Assembly (NCBI RefSeq): GCF_016587435.1
Contig: NZ_BNJJ01000013.1
Coordinates: 219,904-283,903 of the forward strand
Source: Dictyobacter formicarum
GTDB taxonomy: Bacteria > Chloroflexota > Ktedonobacteria > Ktedonobacterales > Ktedonobacteraceae
Direction: 5' to 3'
Length of the DNA: 64,000 bases
Position 1 is the first letter of the stretch. Each line of letters begins with the position of its first letter. The notes under the pieces are model-generated. The model made no database searches, was not told where the DNA came from, and saw only the letters and a list, made by a program, of their open reading frames with translations. A program made the translations under genes and the position numbers. Shown one piece after another: positions 44,848 through 55,400 of the stretch.

Positions 44848-45387
44848 ATGCCAACACAGGCAAAAGCAGGGAAGATTGAGGAGTTAACAGATAAGCTGAG
44901 TCGTGCGTCGATCGCTATCCTTGTTCAGACTCAGGGTTTGAGCGTAAAGGACATGAACGATCTGCGCAAAAAGATGCGCGCCGCGAAGGTGGAGTTCCAG
45001 ATTGCAAAAAACACCCTTCTGCGCATCGCAACTGAGCGCAACAAAATGGCTGCCGTCGATAAAAAGATCTTCAACGGTCAGACCGCAGTCGCCTTCGGTT
45101 ATGAAGACGAAGTTGCTGCCGCTAAAGCTGTCACTGACTACATCAGTACCTCAAAGGTTGCAGTTCTCAAGTCTGCCATTCTTGGTGGTCGTTCATTGAC
45201 GCCCCAGGAAATTGAAGGCATTAGCAAAATCAAAGGTGGCAAAGACCAGGCAAAAGCGGAGGTCGTTGGTACACTCCAAGGACCACTTGCCAACACGTAC
45301 GGTCTGCTCACTGCACCATTACGCGATCTTTGTTATGTGTTACAAGCACACTCAGAACAACTCAATAGCGGAACAACCGCTGAATAA
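44848..45387 (+). CDS. rplJ: 50S ribosomal protein L10
   Basis: A 179-residue stalk protein, the base for L7/L12 dimers. Seen are MPTQAKAGKIEELTDKLSRA, the KVEFQIAKNTLLRIA block and the C-terminal L7/L12-binding helix (GLLTAPLRDLCYVLQAH). The ATG at 44848 has the ribosome site AAAGGAGGA with 9 nt spacing, better than the upstream ATG at 44779. Probably controlled by the leader at 44485-44720. Confidence 0.97.
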   Translation: MPTQAKAGKIEELTDKLSRASIAILVQTQGLSVKDMNDLRKKMRAAKVEFQIAKNTLLRIATERNKMAAVDKKIFNGQTAVAFGYEDEVAAAKAVTDYISTSKVAVLKSAILGGRSLTPQEIEGISKIKGGKDQAKAEVVGTLQGPLANTYGLLTAPLRDLCYVLQAHSEQLNSGTTAE

Positions 45388-45403
45388 TTAGGAGGAACCA
45401 ACC

Positions 45404-45787
45404 ATGGCTGTACAAGATATCATTACTGAAATTGAGAAGTTAAATGTACTCGAACTCGTCGAGCTGACCAAAACCCTGCAGGAAAAATGGGGCGTGAGCG
45501 CTGCTCCAGTCTCCGCTGCTGCTGCTGCTCCTGCCGCCGCTGCCGAGGCTGCTCCTGCCGCCGCTGCTGAAGAGAAGACCGAGTTCGACGCCGTCCTGAC
45601 AGATGTCGGCCCCAACAAGATCAACGTCATCAAAGTTGTTCGCGAGCTGACAGGCCTGGGCCTGAAAGAGGCGAAAGCCGTTGTTGACGAGGCTCCAAAG
45701 CCCATCAAAGAAGCCGTCTCTAAAGAAGAGGCCGAAAAAATCGCTGCCAAACTGGCAGAAGCTGGCGCTAAAGTTACCGTTAAGTAA
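45404..45787 (+). CDS. rplL: 50S ribosomal protein L7/L12
   Basis: A 127-residue L7/L12: an N-terminal dimer domain ([20 protein letters not shown]), an alanine-rich hinge (about residues 39-60, [19 protein letters not shown]) and a C-terminal factor-binding domain ([20 protein letters not shown] then [15 protein letters not shown]). The ribosome site is AGGAGG. It directly follows rplJ, with which it forms the stalk. Confidence 0.98.
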   Translation: MAVQDIITEIEKLNVLELVELTKTLQEKWGVSAAPVSAAAAAPAAAAEAAPAAAAEEKTEFDAVLTDVGPNKINVIKVVRELTGLGLKEAKAVVDEAPKPIKEAVSKEEAEKIAAKLAEAGAKVTVK

Positions 45788-45802
45788 GACTTTTCCCGCC
45801 AT

Positions 45803-45850
45803 GGCACCTCACCACCTGTCCACCAACATGTCGGGGAGGTGCCTTTCCTT
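45803..45850 (+). terminator. Terminator after rplL
   Basis: GGCACCTC (45803-45810) pairs with GAGGTGCC (45836-45843), 25-nt loop, followed by TTTCCTT. It ends the rplJL operon 16 bp past the stop codon. Confidence 0.75.
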
Positions 45851-46045
45851 ACATGACGCAGGATCGCATGAGAGAGCACGAGGGGAATCATTCATTGCGC
45901 CCCTGAGGTATCCATGTTATAATGCGAACGTATACAACTACTTCCGAATCACTCAGAATGTGCAAGCATTGTCATGTACATAGCAATCTGAGCACAGGAA
46001 GCATCTTTTTTCCCACCCAAATTACATTGGAGGTGATTTAGAAAC

Positions 46046-46333
46046 GTGGCATTGACTGTTGAAGAAAAAACAGAGATCATTGCTGATTCCCGTGTCCATG
46101 AGACCGATACAGGTTCTCCCGAAGTACAAATTTCAATTTTGACACGCCGCATTAATCAGCTTACAGAGCATTTAAAGGTTCATAAGCACGACCTCCATTC
46201 ACGTCGGGGCCTGCTCATGCTAGTTGGCCAGCGCCGACGCCTGCTTACCTATCTCAGTAAGAAAAGCCCGGAGCGCTATCGCGCATTGGTTGCTAAACTG
46301 GGTATCCGCGTCAAACTTGGCGCACGCCAGTAA
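46046..46333 (+). CDS. rpsO: 30S ribosomal protein S15
   Basis: A 95-residue S15 with the typical [20 protein letters not shown] opening, [15 protein letters not shown], and the [18 protein letters not shown]-binding region. It starts with GTG at 46046, with GGAGGTGAT 8 nt upstream. It lies upstream of pnp, as in many bacteria. The protein also binds 16S rRNA h20-22. Confidence 0.97.
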   Translation: MALTVEEKTEIIADSRVHETDTGSPEVQISILTRRINQLTEHLKVHKHDLHSRRGLLMLVGQRRRLLTYLSKKSPERYRALVAKLGIRVKLGARQ

Positions 46334-46686
46334 TTTCGAGGTTGCTGTGGATGCGGTCGGCGCAGCATGGCGAGCGCCGTACGTTATGCCCGACCGCTGC
46401 TCCATTTTTCTCCGCTTTATCCAATCCGACAGTTGTTAGAGAGAAACGAGACGAACGAGAGAGAGCTAGAACAAGGGTATTCATTCCCCCACAGAGAAGT
46501 AAGTGATAGAGTTTCAGGGATCGGACCACAACGAACAGATGCATGTATGAGTGTGATTGCACGCAGAGTTGTACCCTTATAAGTAAAGAAGAACTGCACC
46601 CAGTTTTACGTAGTATGGGATGTGAAAGGCTCTCACGAAGATTCCAGGACAGAGCATAGAATAGGGTGCCATTTATCGGAGGAAAT
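46334..46686. other. pnp leader region with the rpsO terminator
   Basis: About 350 bp. A branched hairpin closed by GCGGTCGG (46353-46360) and CCGACCGC (46390-46397), with an inner GGCG..CGCC stem and TTTTT shortly after, may terminate rpsO. The rest is presumably the pnp 5' leader, which in other bacteria carries an RNase III or PNPase autoregulatory stem-loop; no clear counterpart is identified here. Confidence 0.5.
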
Positions 46687-49110
46687 ATGATTCACCGTCA
46701 AGAAGCTGTTATCGGCGGTCGGGTAATGAGCATAGAGACCGGCAGGGTAGCAGAGCAGAGTAGTGGCGCAGTGTTGTTGCGCTACGGAGATACCGTAATT
46801 TTGGTAACTGTGGTAGGCAGTGACGAGCCGCGTGAAGGTATTGACTTTTTCCCACTAACTGTTGATGTAGAAGAGCGTATGTACGCTGCAGGTAAGATCC
46901 CTGGTGGTTTTATTAAACGTGAAGGCCGCGCAACTGAACATGCAATCCTCGCATGCCGCCTCGCCGATCGCCCTCTCCGCCCTCTCTTCCCCAAAGGTTA
47001 TCGCAACGACGTCCAAATTGTTATCACTGTACTTTCTGCTGACCAGGAAAATGACTATGATATTCTCGGTATTGTTGGCGCTTCCGCCGCTCTGAGCGTA
47101 TCGGATATCCCCTTTGCTGGCCCTGTTGGTGCCGTTCGCGTTGGTTATATCGATGACCAGTTTGTGATCAATCCGCTCGAATCCCAGATGGAGCAGAGTA
47201 AATTAGACCTCGCCATCGCTGGTACCGCTGATGCGGTCATGATGGTTGAGGCCGGAGCGAAAGAGCTGCCAGAAGAGTTGATGCTGGAGGCCGTTCGCTT
47301 TGGACATGAGAGCCTGCAAGACATCATCAAGATGCAAGAGAAGCTGGTGCAGGCTGTTAATCGGGCAAAACGCCCATTTGCACCTCCTCCCGTTGATACA
47401 GAGTTGCAGGCAAAGGTGGCGGAGTTTGTACGGCCACGCTTCGATGCAGCTGTCAACAATCCTGACAAGACAGCGCGTTCAACTGCCTTGAGCCTCGTAC
47501 AAGAGGAACTGGTTACTTCGTTCAGCGAGCAGTATCCTGAGCGTTTGAAGGAAGTTATCGCTTTCTACGAAAAAGAGCTAAAAGCCTATGTCCGCAATAA
47601 CATCCTGGACAATGGCCAGCGGCCCGATGGTCGCGATCTGAAAACGATTCGCCCGATTAATTGTGAGGTTGGCTTGCTGCCACGCACACATGGTTCGGCT
47701 ATTTTCACCCGTGGGCAGACACAGGTCTTGAGCGTAATCACACTTGGTTCACCAGGAGAAGAGCAGGTGCTCGATGGTCTGGCCGCCAACGAGAATAAGC
47801 GCTTTATGCACCACTACAATTTCCCACCTTATTCAACGGGTGAGAGCAAGCCTCTACGCGGACCTGGCCGTCGTGAAATTGGTCACGGTGCCCTGGCCGA
47901 GCGTGCGATCGCAGCGATCATTCCTTCTCAGAGCGAATTCCCATATACCATTCGTGCCGTTTCGGATGTTCTTTCATCCAATGGTTCGACCTCGATGGGC
48001 TCGGTTTGTGGTACAACCCTGGCGCTGATGGATGCTGGTGTCCCGATTCATGCTCCGGTCGCTGGTGTGGCGATGGGCCTGATCACGGGCGAAGGCGAGC
48101 GCGAAGGCAAATGGGCCGTCATGAGCGACATTCAGGGAATTGAAGATGCCCTGGGTGATATGGACTTCAAGGTAGCGGGTACCGCCGACGGTGTCACTGC
48201 ATTGCAGATGGACATCAAAGTTAAAGGTATCACCTACGAGATTATGTCTAAGGCGCTGGAGCAGGCGCGCGAGGGCCGCATGTTCATCATGGAGAAGATG
48301 CTCGACGCCATCGATGCCCCCCGTGAAGAGTTATCGGGATTCGCTCCCCGTATCCAGACTATCAAGATCAATCCTGATAAGATCGGTGCTGTCATCGGAC
48401 CAGGCGGAAAAACTATCCGCAAGATCCAGGAAGATAGTGGCGCGAAACTCGATATCGAGGATGATGGCTCAGTGAATATCTCTGCCGTCTCTGGCGAGTC
48501 GATGCAGCAGGCCATGGATGCTGTGCGTGCCCTGACCGAAGAGGTCGAGGTTGGCCACATCTACACCGGTACTGTACGCCGTATCGTCGACTTTGGCTGT
48601 TTCGTTGAGATCCTACCTGGTAAAGAGGGTCTGGTACGTACCTCGCAGCTGGCCGACTATCAGGTTATGCGTCCTGAAGATGTCGTCTCCGTTGGCGACG
48701 AGATCACCGTCATGGTGATTGAAGTTGATGGACAGGGTCGCGTCAATCTTTCCCGTCGCGCAGCTTTGAGCGGCGAGATGCCAACCCAGGCCGAAATGGA
48801 GCAGGATCGCGGTAGCCGTGGTCCTGGCCGTGGTCCTGGCCGTGGTGGCCCTGGTGGCGGCTACGGTATGCGCGATCGCGATGGTGGTTCCGGCCGTGGC
48901 TACGGCGGTGACCGTGGCGGTGGCTACGGCCGCGATCGCGGTGGCTATGACCGCGACAATGGCGGCTCACGTGGCGGCTACAGCGGTGACCGTGGCTCTG
49001 GTGGTGGCTTTGGCCAGCGCCGTCCAATGGGCGGGCCGGGAGGAGGTCAGCGCAGTTCTGGTGGTCCACGCCGCGATAACTATGGTCAACGCTCTGACCG
49101 CCGCTGGTAA
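46687..49110 (+). CDS. pnp: Polyribonucleotide nucleotidyltransferase (PNPase)
   Basis: Phosphorolytic 3'-5' exoribonuclease, a trimer, of 807 residues from the ATG at 46687 (CGGAGGAAAT upstream). Two RNase PH domains ([20 protein letters not shown]; the second with [18 protein letters not shown] and [16 protein letters not shown]), then KH ([20 protein letters not shown]) and S1 ([20 protein letters not shown]) domains. After the S1 domain a tail of about 110 residues is almost only Gly, Arg, Asp, Tyr and Ser with many RGG and GYG repeats, absent from E. coli PNPase. It should be disordered and RNA-binding. Followed by a 13-bp terminator. Confidence 0.97.
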   Translation: MIHRQEAVIGGRVMSIETGRVAEQSSGAVLLRYGDTVILVTVVGSDEPREGIDFFPLTVDVEERMYAAGKIPGGFIKREGRATEHAILACRLADRPLRPLFPKGYRNDVQIVITVLSADQENDYDILGIVGASAALSVSDIPFAGPVGAVRVGYIDDQFVINPLESQMEQSKLDLAIAGTADAVMMVEAGAKELPEELMLEAVRFGHESLQDIIKMQEKLVQAVNRAKRPFAPPPVDTELQAKVAEFVRPRFDAAVNNPDKTARSTALSLVQEELVTSFSEQYPERLKEVIAFYEKELKAYVRNNILDNGQRPDGRDLKTIRPINCEVGLLPRTHGSAIFTRGQTQVLSVITLGSPGEEQVLDGLAANENKRFMHHYNFPPYSTGESKPLRGPGRREIGHGALAERAIAAIIPSQSEFPYTIRAVSDVLSSNGSTSMGSVCGTTLALMDAGVPIHAPVAGVAMGLITGEGEREGKWAVMSDIQGIEDALGDMDFKVAGTADGVTALQMDIKVKGITYEIMSKALEQAREGRMFIMEKMLDAIDAPREELSGFAPRIQTIKINPDKIGAVIGPGGKTIRKIQEDSGAKLDIEDDGSVNISAVSGESMQQAMDAVRALTEEVEVGHIYTGTVRRIVDFGCFVEILPGKEGLVRTSQLADYQVMRPEDVVSVGDEITVMVIEVDGQGRVNLSRRAALSGEMPTQAEMEQDRGSRGPGRGPGRGGPGGGYGMRDRDGGSGRGYGGDRGGGYGRDRGGYDRDNGGSRGGYSGDRGSGGGFGQRRPMGGPGGGQRSSGGPRRDNYGQRSDRRW

Positions 49111-49135
49111 GACAATCACATTTTAGCAACACAAA

Positions 49136-49170
49136 AGATAAGGCGACCAACATGGGTCGCCTTATCTCGT
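49136..49170 (+). terminator. Terminator after pnp
   Basis: AGATAAGGCGACC (49136-49148), loop AACATG, GGTCGCCTTATCT (49155-49167), 13 bp. Confidence 0.85.
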
Positions 49171-49216
49171 TCAGGCCTCGGTATTCACAAATACTTTAAA
49201 AAGGGGTAAAACTGTC

Positions 49217-49861
49217 ATGTCGTCAGAGGAAATCCTGCAAGAGATTGCTGTAGAGGTTTCTACCTGTGCCAGGTGTAGACTCTGCCAGGGCCGCACCAAG
49301 GCAGTGCCAGGCGAGGGAAATCCTAATGCAAAAGTGATGTTTATCGGTGAAGGCCCCGGCTATCACGAAGATATGCAAGCACGTCCATTCGTTGGACAGG
49401 CAGGACAATTTTTAGATTCCTTACTTGCAAGTATTAACCTGAAGCGCTCCGAAGTTTTTATTACAAATGTGGTAAAATGTCGTCCCCCCAATAACCGCGA
49501 CCCCGAACCCGACGAAATGGTCGCTTGCAGCGATTATCTAGACCGCCAGATAGCCGCTATTAATCCACAGGTCATAGTTACCCTGGGCCGCTTTTCAATG
49601 GCTAAATTTTTCGGCTCAGAGCGAATCAGCGCTATTCATGGACGAGCCCGCAAGAAAGATGGGCGCATTTGCATCCCTATGTTCCATCCGGCCGCCGGCC
49701 TGCGCAATCCCAGTACCAAAGACGCGATCCGTGAGGATTTCAAGAAAATTCCTTTAATCATAGCCGAAGCCGAACGTATGGCAGCTGAACAGCCCGCAAA
49801 GGCCGTTGTGCAAAAGAAGCGTGAAGAGGAGCCACCTCCTCAACAATTATCGCTATTCTAA
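49217..49861 (+). CDS. Family-4 uracil-DNA glycosylase (4Fe-4S)
   Basis: DNA repair glycosylase that removes uracil, 214 residues. The cluster cysteines are C17 and C20 (CARC) plus two later ones in KCRPP and ACSDYL. Motif 1 is GEGPGYHEDMQARPFVGQAG and motif 2 HPAAGL. The last residues, QQLSLF, match the pattern of a sliding-clamp (DnaN) binding peptide. AAGGGG stands upstream. Not in an operon; followed by element E. Confidence 0.92.
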   Translation: MSSEEILQEIAVEVSTCARCRLCQGRTKAVPGEGNPNAKVMFIGEGPGYHEDMQARPFVGQAGQFLDSLLASINLKRSEVFITNVVKCRPPNNRDPEPDEMVACSDYLDRQIAAINPQVIVTLGRFSMAKFFGSERISAIHGRARKKDGRICIPMFHPAAGLRNPSTKDAIREDFKKIPLIIAEAERMAAEQPAKAVVQKKREEEPPPQQLSLF

Positions 49862-49871
49862 TTTGTGAGTT

Positions 49872-49995
49872 TCGCCCTGGGCGGACGGGCGCATGCGCGC
49901 CAGAGCAAAATTATAGAGGTGGTGGGGAACATGCGCCCGGCGCATGTTCCCCACCACCTCTATAATTTTTTGAGTACCGCAGATGCGAAAACACG
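49872..49995. repeat. Modular palindromic element E
   Basis: GC-rich lead with GGGCGGACGGGCGCATGCGC (from about 49879), then 31-bp perfect arms 49907-49937 and 49939-49969 around a single central C (outer AAAATTATAGAGG, apex ATGCGCCCGGCGCAT), then TTTGAGTACCGCAGATGCG, which is similar to but weaker than the GAGCGCTGYAGGCGC tail of A-C. It lies between convergent genes for the glycosylase and GtrA. Confidence 0.8.
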
Positions 49996-50052
49996 TGCGT
50001 TCCCTGATTATTGCGCATATGAATTAGATACGCAGTAATGTTATACCTGGCG

Positions 50053-50664
50053 TTAGATAGCTTCTTCGACGTTTTTCAGGCGACGATAAGTAAAGAACTG
50101 ATGAAAGAAAAAGTTATAGAAAAGCACGATCACAACAGCAATGGCTTGACCAATCAGAGCATTAATGTGCAGCAAATTAATAAGCAGAGTTTGAATCAAG
50201 ATCGTCAGCAGAATACCACCAATCGCGGTTGCATGGAAACGACTGAGGCGTACATACCAGGAGCGCTCATGTCCGGGCATAAAACGAAAGGTAAAGCGAT
50301 CGTTGAGCGCGAAGTTGGCTAACAGCGAGAGCTCACTACCCAGGGTTGAACCCAGTAAATTATGAAAAAAAGCATTGGGTAACGAAATATAGTTCAGGAC
50401 AACATAGAGGATAACTAGATTGACGATTGTGGTGGTGCCACCAATAAAGAGAAAAGTAAAGAACTGTACCAGTGAACCAGCGCGGCCACCCGTCATAATA
50501 TCAAGGCGGTCAAGCAAGCTATTAACAACATCCCAACGCGTAGGACGATAACTTGGAACAACCTGCACCGGAGCTACTTGATCTACAATTTCGACCAATT
50601 CCTCCATTACCTCACGCGAAGGATCTACGATTTCTTCTACACTATTTTGCACAAAACGATCCAT
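50053..50664 (-). CDS. GtrA-family membrane protein
   Basis: A 203-residue membrane protein with four segments, related to GtrA/flippase-type proteins of cell-surface glycan synthesis. An N-terminal hydrophilic acidic part of about 80 residues precedes TM1 (FFTFLFIGGTTTIVNLVIL), TM2 with LGSELSLLANFALNDRFTF (the signature), TM3 and TM4 (AVVIVLFYNFFFHQFFTYR). It probably moves or anchors polyprenyl-linked sugar. There is no neighbouring glycosyltransferase in the window. Confidence 0.87.
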   Translation of the reverse strand: MDRFVQNSVEEIVDPSREVMEELVEIVDQVAPVQVVPSYRPTRWDVVNSLLDRLDIMTGGRAGSLVQFFTFLFIGGTTTIVNLVILYVVLNYISLPNAFFHNLLGSTLGSELSLLANFALNDRFTFRFMPGHERSWYVRLSRFHATAIGGILLTILIQTLLINLLHINALIGQAIAVVIVLFYNFFFHQFFTYRRLKNVEEAI

Positions 50665-50989
50665 ACTGTATATAATGCTCCATTTTCTTTAGAAATATTG
50701 CAGTCAAATCGACCTACATGTTTGCAGACGATCCCACTAAATAGATTGTAACTGACTACTCAAAATGTAGTAATTAGTACCCCTGTGCCGCTGTCTGGCA
50801 GCACAGGGGTAGAAAAATCCTGGTAAGGTGCAGGCGCGTCAGAGCCCGCACGCCCAAGGGGACTACTTATAAATAATGCCTTGCTTGAACCAATCTGGCT
50901 AAAATGTGAGGTATTTCACTTGAGTATACTAATATATTTATATATACTTATATCATTAAGGCTCTAGAGATTCAAAAAAAGGAGTCGTT
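50665..50989. other. Divergent intergenic region with an orphan hairpin
   Basis: About 325 bp between gtrA-type (-) and L,D-transpeptidase (+) genes. A hairpin with TACCCCTGTGC (50778-50788) and GCACAGGGGTA (50801-50811) is followed by AAAAA. GGCGCGTCAGAGCCCGCACG near 50832 resembles the GC-rich lead of the palindromic element family. The ribosome site of the right-hand gene is at 50980-50985. An AT-rich stretch at 50925-50960 may be its promoter. Confidence 0.5.
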
Positions 50990-51748
50990 ATGCAAAAAAA
51001 TCTGAAAAAATTGTATGCCATTGGTTTTCTGTCGCTACTGCTTGCGCTATTATTTACTGTAAATCCCTTGAATAGCAAAACCACGTACGCGGCTACTGCT
51101 ACCCAATCCGGTACAACGACCGGATATACTAATGTGCGCTCGGGTGCAAGTACTGCATCACGCGTGCTGGCAACCTATGCTCCCTATACGCATGTCACTA
51201 TCTATGCACGCGTCAATGGGCAGATTGTCTGGGGAGGTAATCCCGTCTGGTATCGCATCTCTGCCTACAATGCATCACCTCTCTATGTATATAGCGGCCT
51301 GGTGAGTATTGGTAGCACCAATGTTGGTGCCGGAAAAGTCGTGATTATCAATCGAACCACACAATGGGCCTATTTCTACGAAAATGGGCGCCAGGTTCGC
51401 AATGCACCCGTTACCACAGGCCAGCCTGGACTGGAGACCCCGCTGGGCGTCTATCATGTCTTTGTCAAACTGAGTCCCACCACATTCTATTCACCATGGC
51501 CAAAGGGTTCTCCCTACTGGTATGCCCCGACCCATATCAATTATGCTCTGGAGTTTAAAGAGGGTGGTTACTTCCTCCACGACTCCTGGTGGCGTAGCGT
51601 CTATGGTCCTGGCACCAACGTCTACCACCACGATCCGGTATTTGGCTGGATAACCGGCTCACATGGCTGTGTGAACATGTCATACAGTGTGGCGCAGTGG
51701 TTGTATAGCTGGGCCCCCATAGGCACGACCGTCAAAATCGTCGCATAA
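50990..51748 (+). CDS. Secreted L,D-transpeptidase with SH3b domain
   Basis: Peptidoglycan L,D-transpeptidase (YkuD family), 252 residues. A signal peptide (hydrophobic residues 10-24, cleavage near TYAA) is followed by a bacterial SH3 domain (about 44-110, with TNVRSGASTASRVLATY) and the catalytic domain (115-252) with the active-site region HGCVNM (catalytic Cys) and HDSWW. It likely makes 3-3 crosslinks or attaches proteins to the wall. Ribosome site AAAGGAG. A terminator follows. Confidence 0.92.
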   Translation: MQKNLKKLYAIGFLSLLLALLFTVNPLNSKTTYAATATQSGTTTGYTNVRSGASTASRVLATYAPYTHVTIYARVNGQIVWGGNPVWYRISAYNASPLYVYSGLVSIGSTNVGAGKVVIINRTTQWAYFYENGRQVRNAPVTTGQPGLETPLGVYHVFVKLSPTTFYSPWPKGSPYWYAPTHINYALEFKEGGYFLHDSWWRSVYGPGTNVYHHDPVFGWITGSHGCVNMSYSVAQWLYSWAPIGTTVKIVA

Positions 51749-51767
51749 CACCTCGCATATCACACGA

Positions 51768-51807
51768 AAAGACAGGGCCGCTGTTAGCGCAACCCTGTCT
51801 TTTTAGT
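51768..51807 (+). terminator. Terminator after the L,D-transpeptidase gene
   Basis: AAAGACAGGG (51768-51777) pairs with CCCTGTCTTT (51793-51802), then TTT. Confidence 0.85.
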
Positions 51808-51814
51808 TATCAGA

Positions 51815-52333
51815 TTAGTGATCCGAACTTATGCCCCCGGCCGAAGCTCCGATCACAAAAGCATCCACCTGATTAATCATGCCGCGCCAGTAAGGAACCT
51901 TAATTTTATGACCCGCGCTCATAATTGTGACATCGCGCAGATGGGCATAGCGGTAAATGGTGGGTAAGCCTTCAGGACCGATCTCCGGCTGATCATCGGG
52001 GGGTACCAGGGCAACATAGTACTCGCGCAAGAAATCGGCGGTCTCTGGAGAACTCTGGCGGTACATCTGCTCATGCATATCAATATAAAACTGGGCATAC
52101 GCCTGTGTACTCACCATCGTCCCAAAAACCAACAGCCCCTGCATCTGCAGCATAATCTCAATCTCTAAGCCCTGCTGCTCAACCAGACGCGCCCAGGACT
52201 GCAAAGCAATATCCTGCTGTTCATAGTCATGCAACCAGATATTACGACGCTCGGTCCGGTTGAGAGGTCGAAAGCCAGATTGTGCCAGCGTCTGCTGTAA
52301 ATTATCCTTCTCGTTATCTGAGAGATCCGCCAT
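51815..52333 (-). CDS. Protein of unknown function
   Basis: A 172-residue soluble protein. The ATG at 52333 has a TTTGGAGGAT ribosome site with 8 nt spacing, preferred over an in-frame start at 52348. The sequence is mostly helical in the first two thirds (NEKDNLQQTLAQSGF, LQSWARLVEQQGLEIEIML), then has a Pro-rich loop and a C-terminal part ending GASAGGIS. No domain is recognised. It lies 131 bp downstream of the penicillin-binding protein gene on the same strand and could be co-expressed. Confidence 0.7.
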   Translation of the reverse strand: MADLSDNEKDNLQQTLAQSGFRPLNRTERRNIWLHDYEQQDIALQSWARLVEQQGLEIEIMLQMQGLLVFGTMVSTQAYAQFYIDMHEQMYRQSSPETADFLREYYVALVPPDDQPEIGPEGLPTIYRYAHLRDVTIMSAGHKIKVPYWRGMINQVDAFVIGASAGGISSDH

Positions 52334-52479
52334 AAAAATATCCTCCAAAGGAATTCCCCTGAATTGTCATCCCTGTCACACTCAACTGTTCAAGGATACC
52401 CAATCCAGGGGATCAATAGTCTTGACTGTAACTATTCTACCACCCTTACGCACATAGGCCACATAAAAGAGACTATGGC

Positions 52480-55400
52480 TTAGTTGCCAATGTTGACGTC
52501 GCTCGGGCTTTGGATATTATTGCTGCTGCTCGGGTTTTGGCCATTGTTGGCGTCAGCCGGGTTTTGATCCTTCTTCCCATCTTTCGGGGGCTTCACAACA
52601 GGTGGTGGCGGCGTGTATATGCCCTGGACAGTAGGTACGGTACCGTCAATGAACCAGTCGGTCACAGTGGGTTCGCCCAGGTGGGGCAAGAGGCCCGTAT
52701 AGGCTGAGACCGTGGCCTGGTGTACATTAGGCGGAGGAGTGAAACCATCCTTCGGGAAGTGGTATTTAGCGTTCGCATACTGGAAAACATCCTGCCAGAT
52801 AGGACCGGCACCGGTGATACCAATGACATTTTCCATCGGTGTGTTATCGCTATTACCAGCCCAGACACCTACCGCCAGGTGAGGAGTATACCCCATGGTC
52901 CAGTTATCGGCAAAGTTATCAGTGGTACCAGTTTTAGCGGCCACCGGTCGTCCATCTAACTCCAGGGGATTGGGAGATGGGAACTCTTCGTGGCGGGCCA
53001 CGGTATCAGAGAGCATGCTACTAATCAGGAAGGAAACATCCTCTCCCAACACACGCTCCCCTTGGGCATGCTGCGCATCAAACTTATAGATCGGCCGCCC
53101 TTGATTATCATTAATCTGCAAGACCGTCGTCTGCGGCATACGCACACCACCGTTGGCAAAGGTCGCATAGGCAGTGGTCATATTGAGCAACGTCTCCTCA
53201 CTGACTCCCAATGCCATAGCAGCCCCCTGGCGTCCTGGTGCCGTATGAGCGACGTGAGAGAGGCCAAGGCGGCCAGCCATAGTCATCACGTTTTTGACGC
53301 CAGCATATTCAATAGCATCAACGGCTGGAATATTATATGAGTTGGAGACCCCACGCCGGATCGTCATGTTATCGCCATGAAACTTATGATCATAGTTCGG
53401 TGGATTATAAGGCTTTTGACCATCTGGATAGTAAGTATTATGATCAGGCACATTCATAGCTGGATACCAGCCCATTTCAAAGGCTGTGGCATAGACGATA
53501 GGTTTAAATGATGAGCCTGGAGGTCGCAAGGTATTGGCAGCGTTATACTGACCAGCCATAGCTGGATCATTAGATTGATCATTATAATTAACACTACCAT
53601 CCATGGCCAGGAGTTCGCCGGTTTTAGGATCTGTCACTACGACTGAGGCATTATGCAGATTATGCGCCGTACGCAGATTGCCATAGCCATAGATATCCAC
53701 CTCATTACCATCGATGCGATTATAGACAATTTTTTCAACCTGGCGCTCCAGATCCAGATCCAGAGTGGTGTAGATCGAATAGCCGCCGTTGCGCAGGTTA
53801 TAAGCCCCAAATAAAGGGATCAAGACGTTATCGACGACGTAATCCACAAAGTGGGGCGCGTTCTTCACATATGGGGGCCGTTTGAACTTAAAGTTCTGGA
53901 TCTCTTTCTGGGCAGCCTCCATCTGCTGGGTAGTGATCATCTTCAGTGATAGCATGTTTTGCAAAACATGCTGTTGACGCTGCAAGGCTGCATCCTTATT
54001 GGTAAAAGGCATATAACCAGTCGGACTTTGTGGCAAGCCAGCCAGCAACGAAGCCTGGCCCAGCGTCAACTGAGCCACCGCTGGTTTACATACCCCATTT
54101 TTACACTGCGGCTTCAGCCCAAAATAATCCTGCGCCGCTGCCTCAACACCAAAGTTGGAATCGCCATAGAAAACAGTATTCAGGTACATTTCCATAATCT
54201 GGGCTTTGGTATAGCGCTGTGTCAGTCCGGTGGCCAGGATAGCCTCTTCACCTTTGATTTGAAGAGTACGGTCCTGATTTAAGAAAAACTGATTTTTGAT
54301 CAACTGCTGCGTGACGGTACTGCCACCTTCCTGCACGCTGCCATGCTGGAAATTGGTAATCACGGCGCGCAAAATGCCATTGTAGTCCACACCGCTGTTA
54401 TTCCAAAAAGAGTGATCCTCCGCTGCAATAGTCGCATTCACCAGTGTATTGGGAATATCCTCAAAATTGACATAGGTGCGACGCCCCCCCGAATTGCTAT
54501 GATCATAGAGCTGGTAGAGCAGTTTGCCATTGCGATCATAAATATTTGTCGTCTGAGCCAGCGAGTGCTGAGCAATACCATCTAGCAGGGGCAGTTGTGC
54601 CTGGTAATAGGCGTACGCGACGCCTCCTGCACCCGAGGTCAGCACGATCAGGATTGCCAGCAAGACCAGAGCGACAGCCATCAGACGCGGCAATAGAGTA
54701 TCATAGAAACGGCTATGGTGACGTTTGTGCATCAAAACCCGATTGATCCGCTTACGCCTCTGTATCATGATTTCGTATGAGCGCTCGGGTCGATATGGTT
54801 CAGCCACCGCTACGCGTGAACGAGACGACACCGACTTTGTGCGCGTCGCGGTGCCTTGGGCTACGGGAAGGATATAGTCGTTACCACTCAGACCATGGTG
54901 AGAAGATGCCTTCTGCTGTGACTTATACCTAAATTCGTTTGCTAAAGCCATAGCGGCTGGTTCTTCATGTCCATTGTCAGGAATGGATGGCTTCTGCTTC
55001 TGAGCAGCCTGCCGCTTAATGGCGGGCAATTGATTGATGCCCTCCAGATTTTCCTCCTCAAGGGTGGTCTGGGATTCTTGATTTGGAAGAGGCTCAGAAG
55101 GTTCAACAGGCAACGAGGCAGGGTGGTCCGACTCGCCTTCAGCAATCGGCATGCTCTGTTCTTCAACGCTCTCGGGCTGCTCTAGCTCTTCTATTGGCTC
55201 CATTAGCGGCTCTGAAGCTGATAGTTCCGGATCAGGCATGGTAAGGTCTGTATTATCAGATAGTGAAGCCTGTGCAGGTTCGCTCGGCAAGGATGAGTTT
55301 GACTCCTCTGAAATAGATGATGGTGAGGAGGGAGGCTCTGGTTCTTCGGTTTTCTGTAAGGATGATGACAGGGTATTTTTGACAGATGGTCGCTTGGGAA

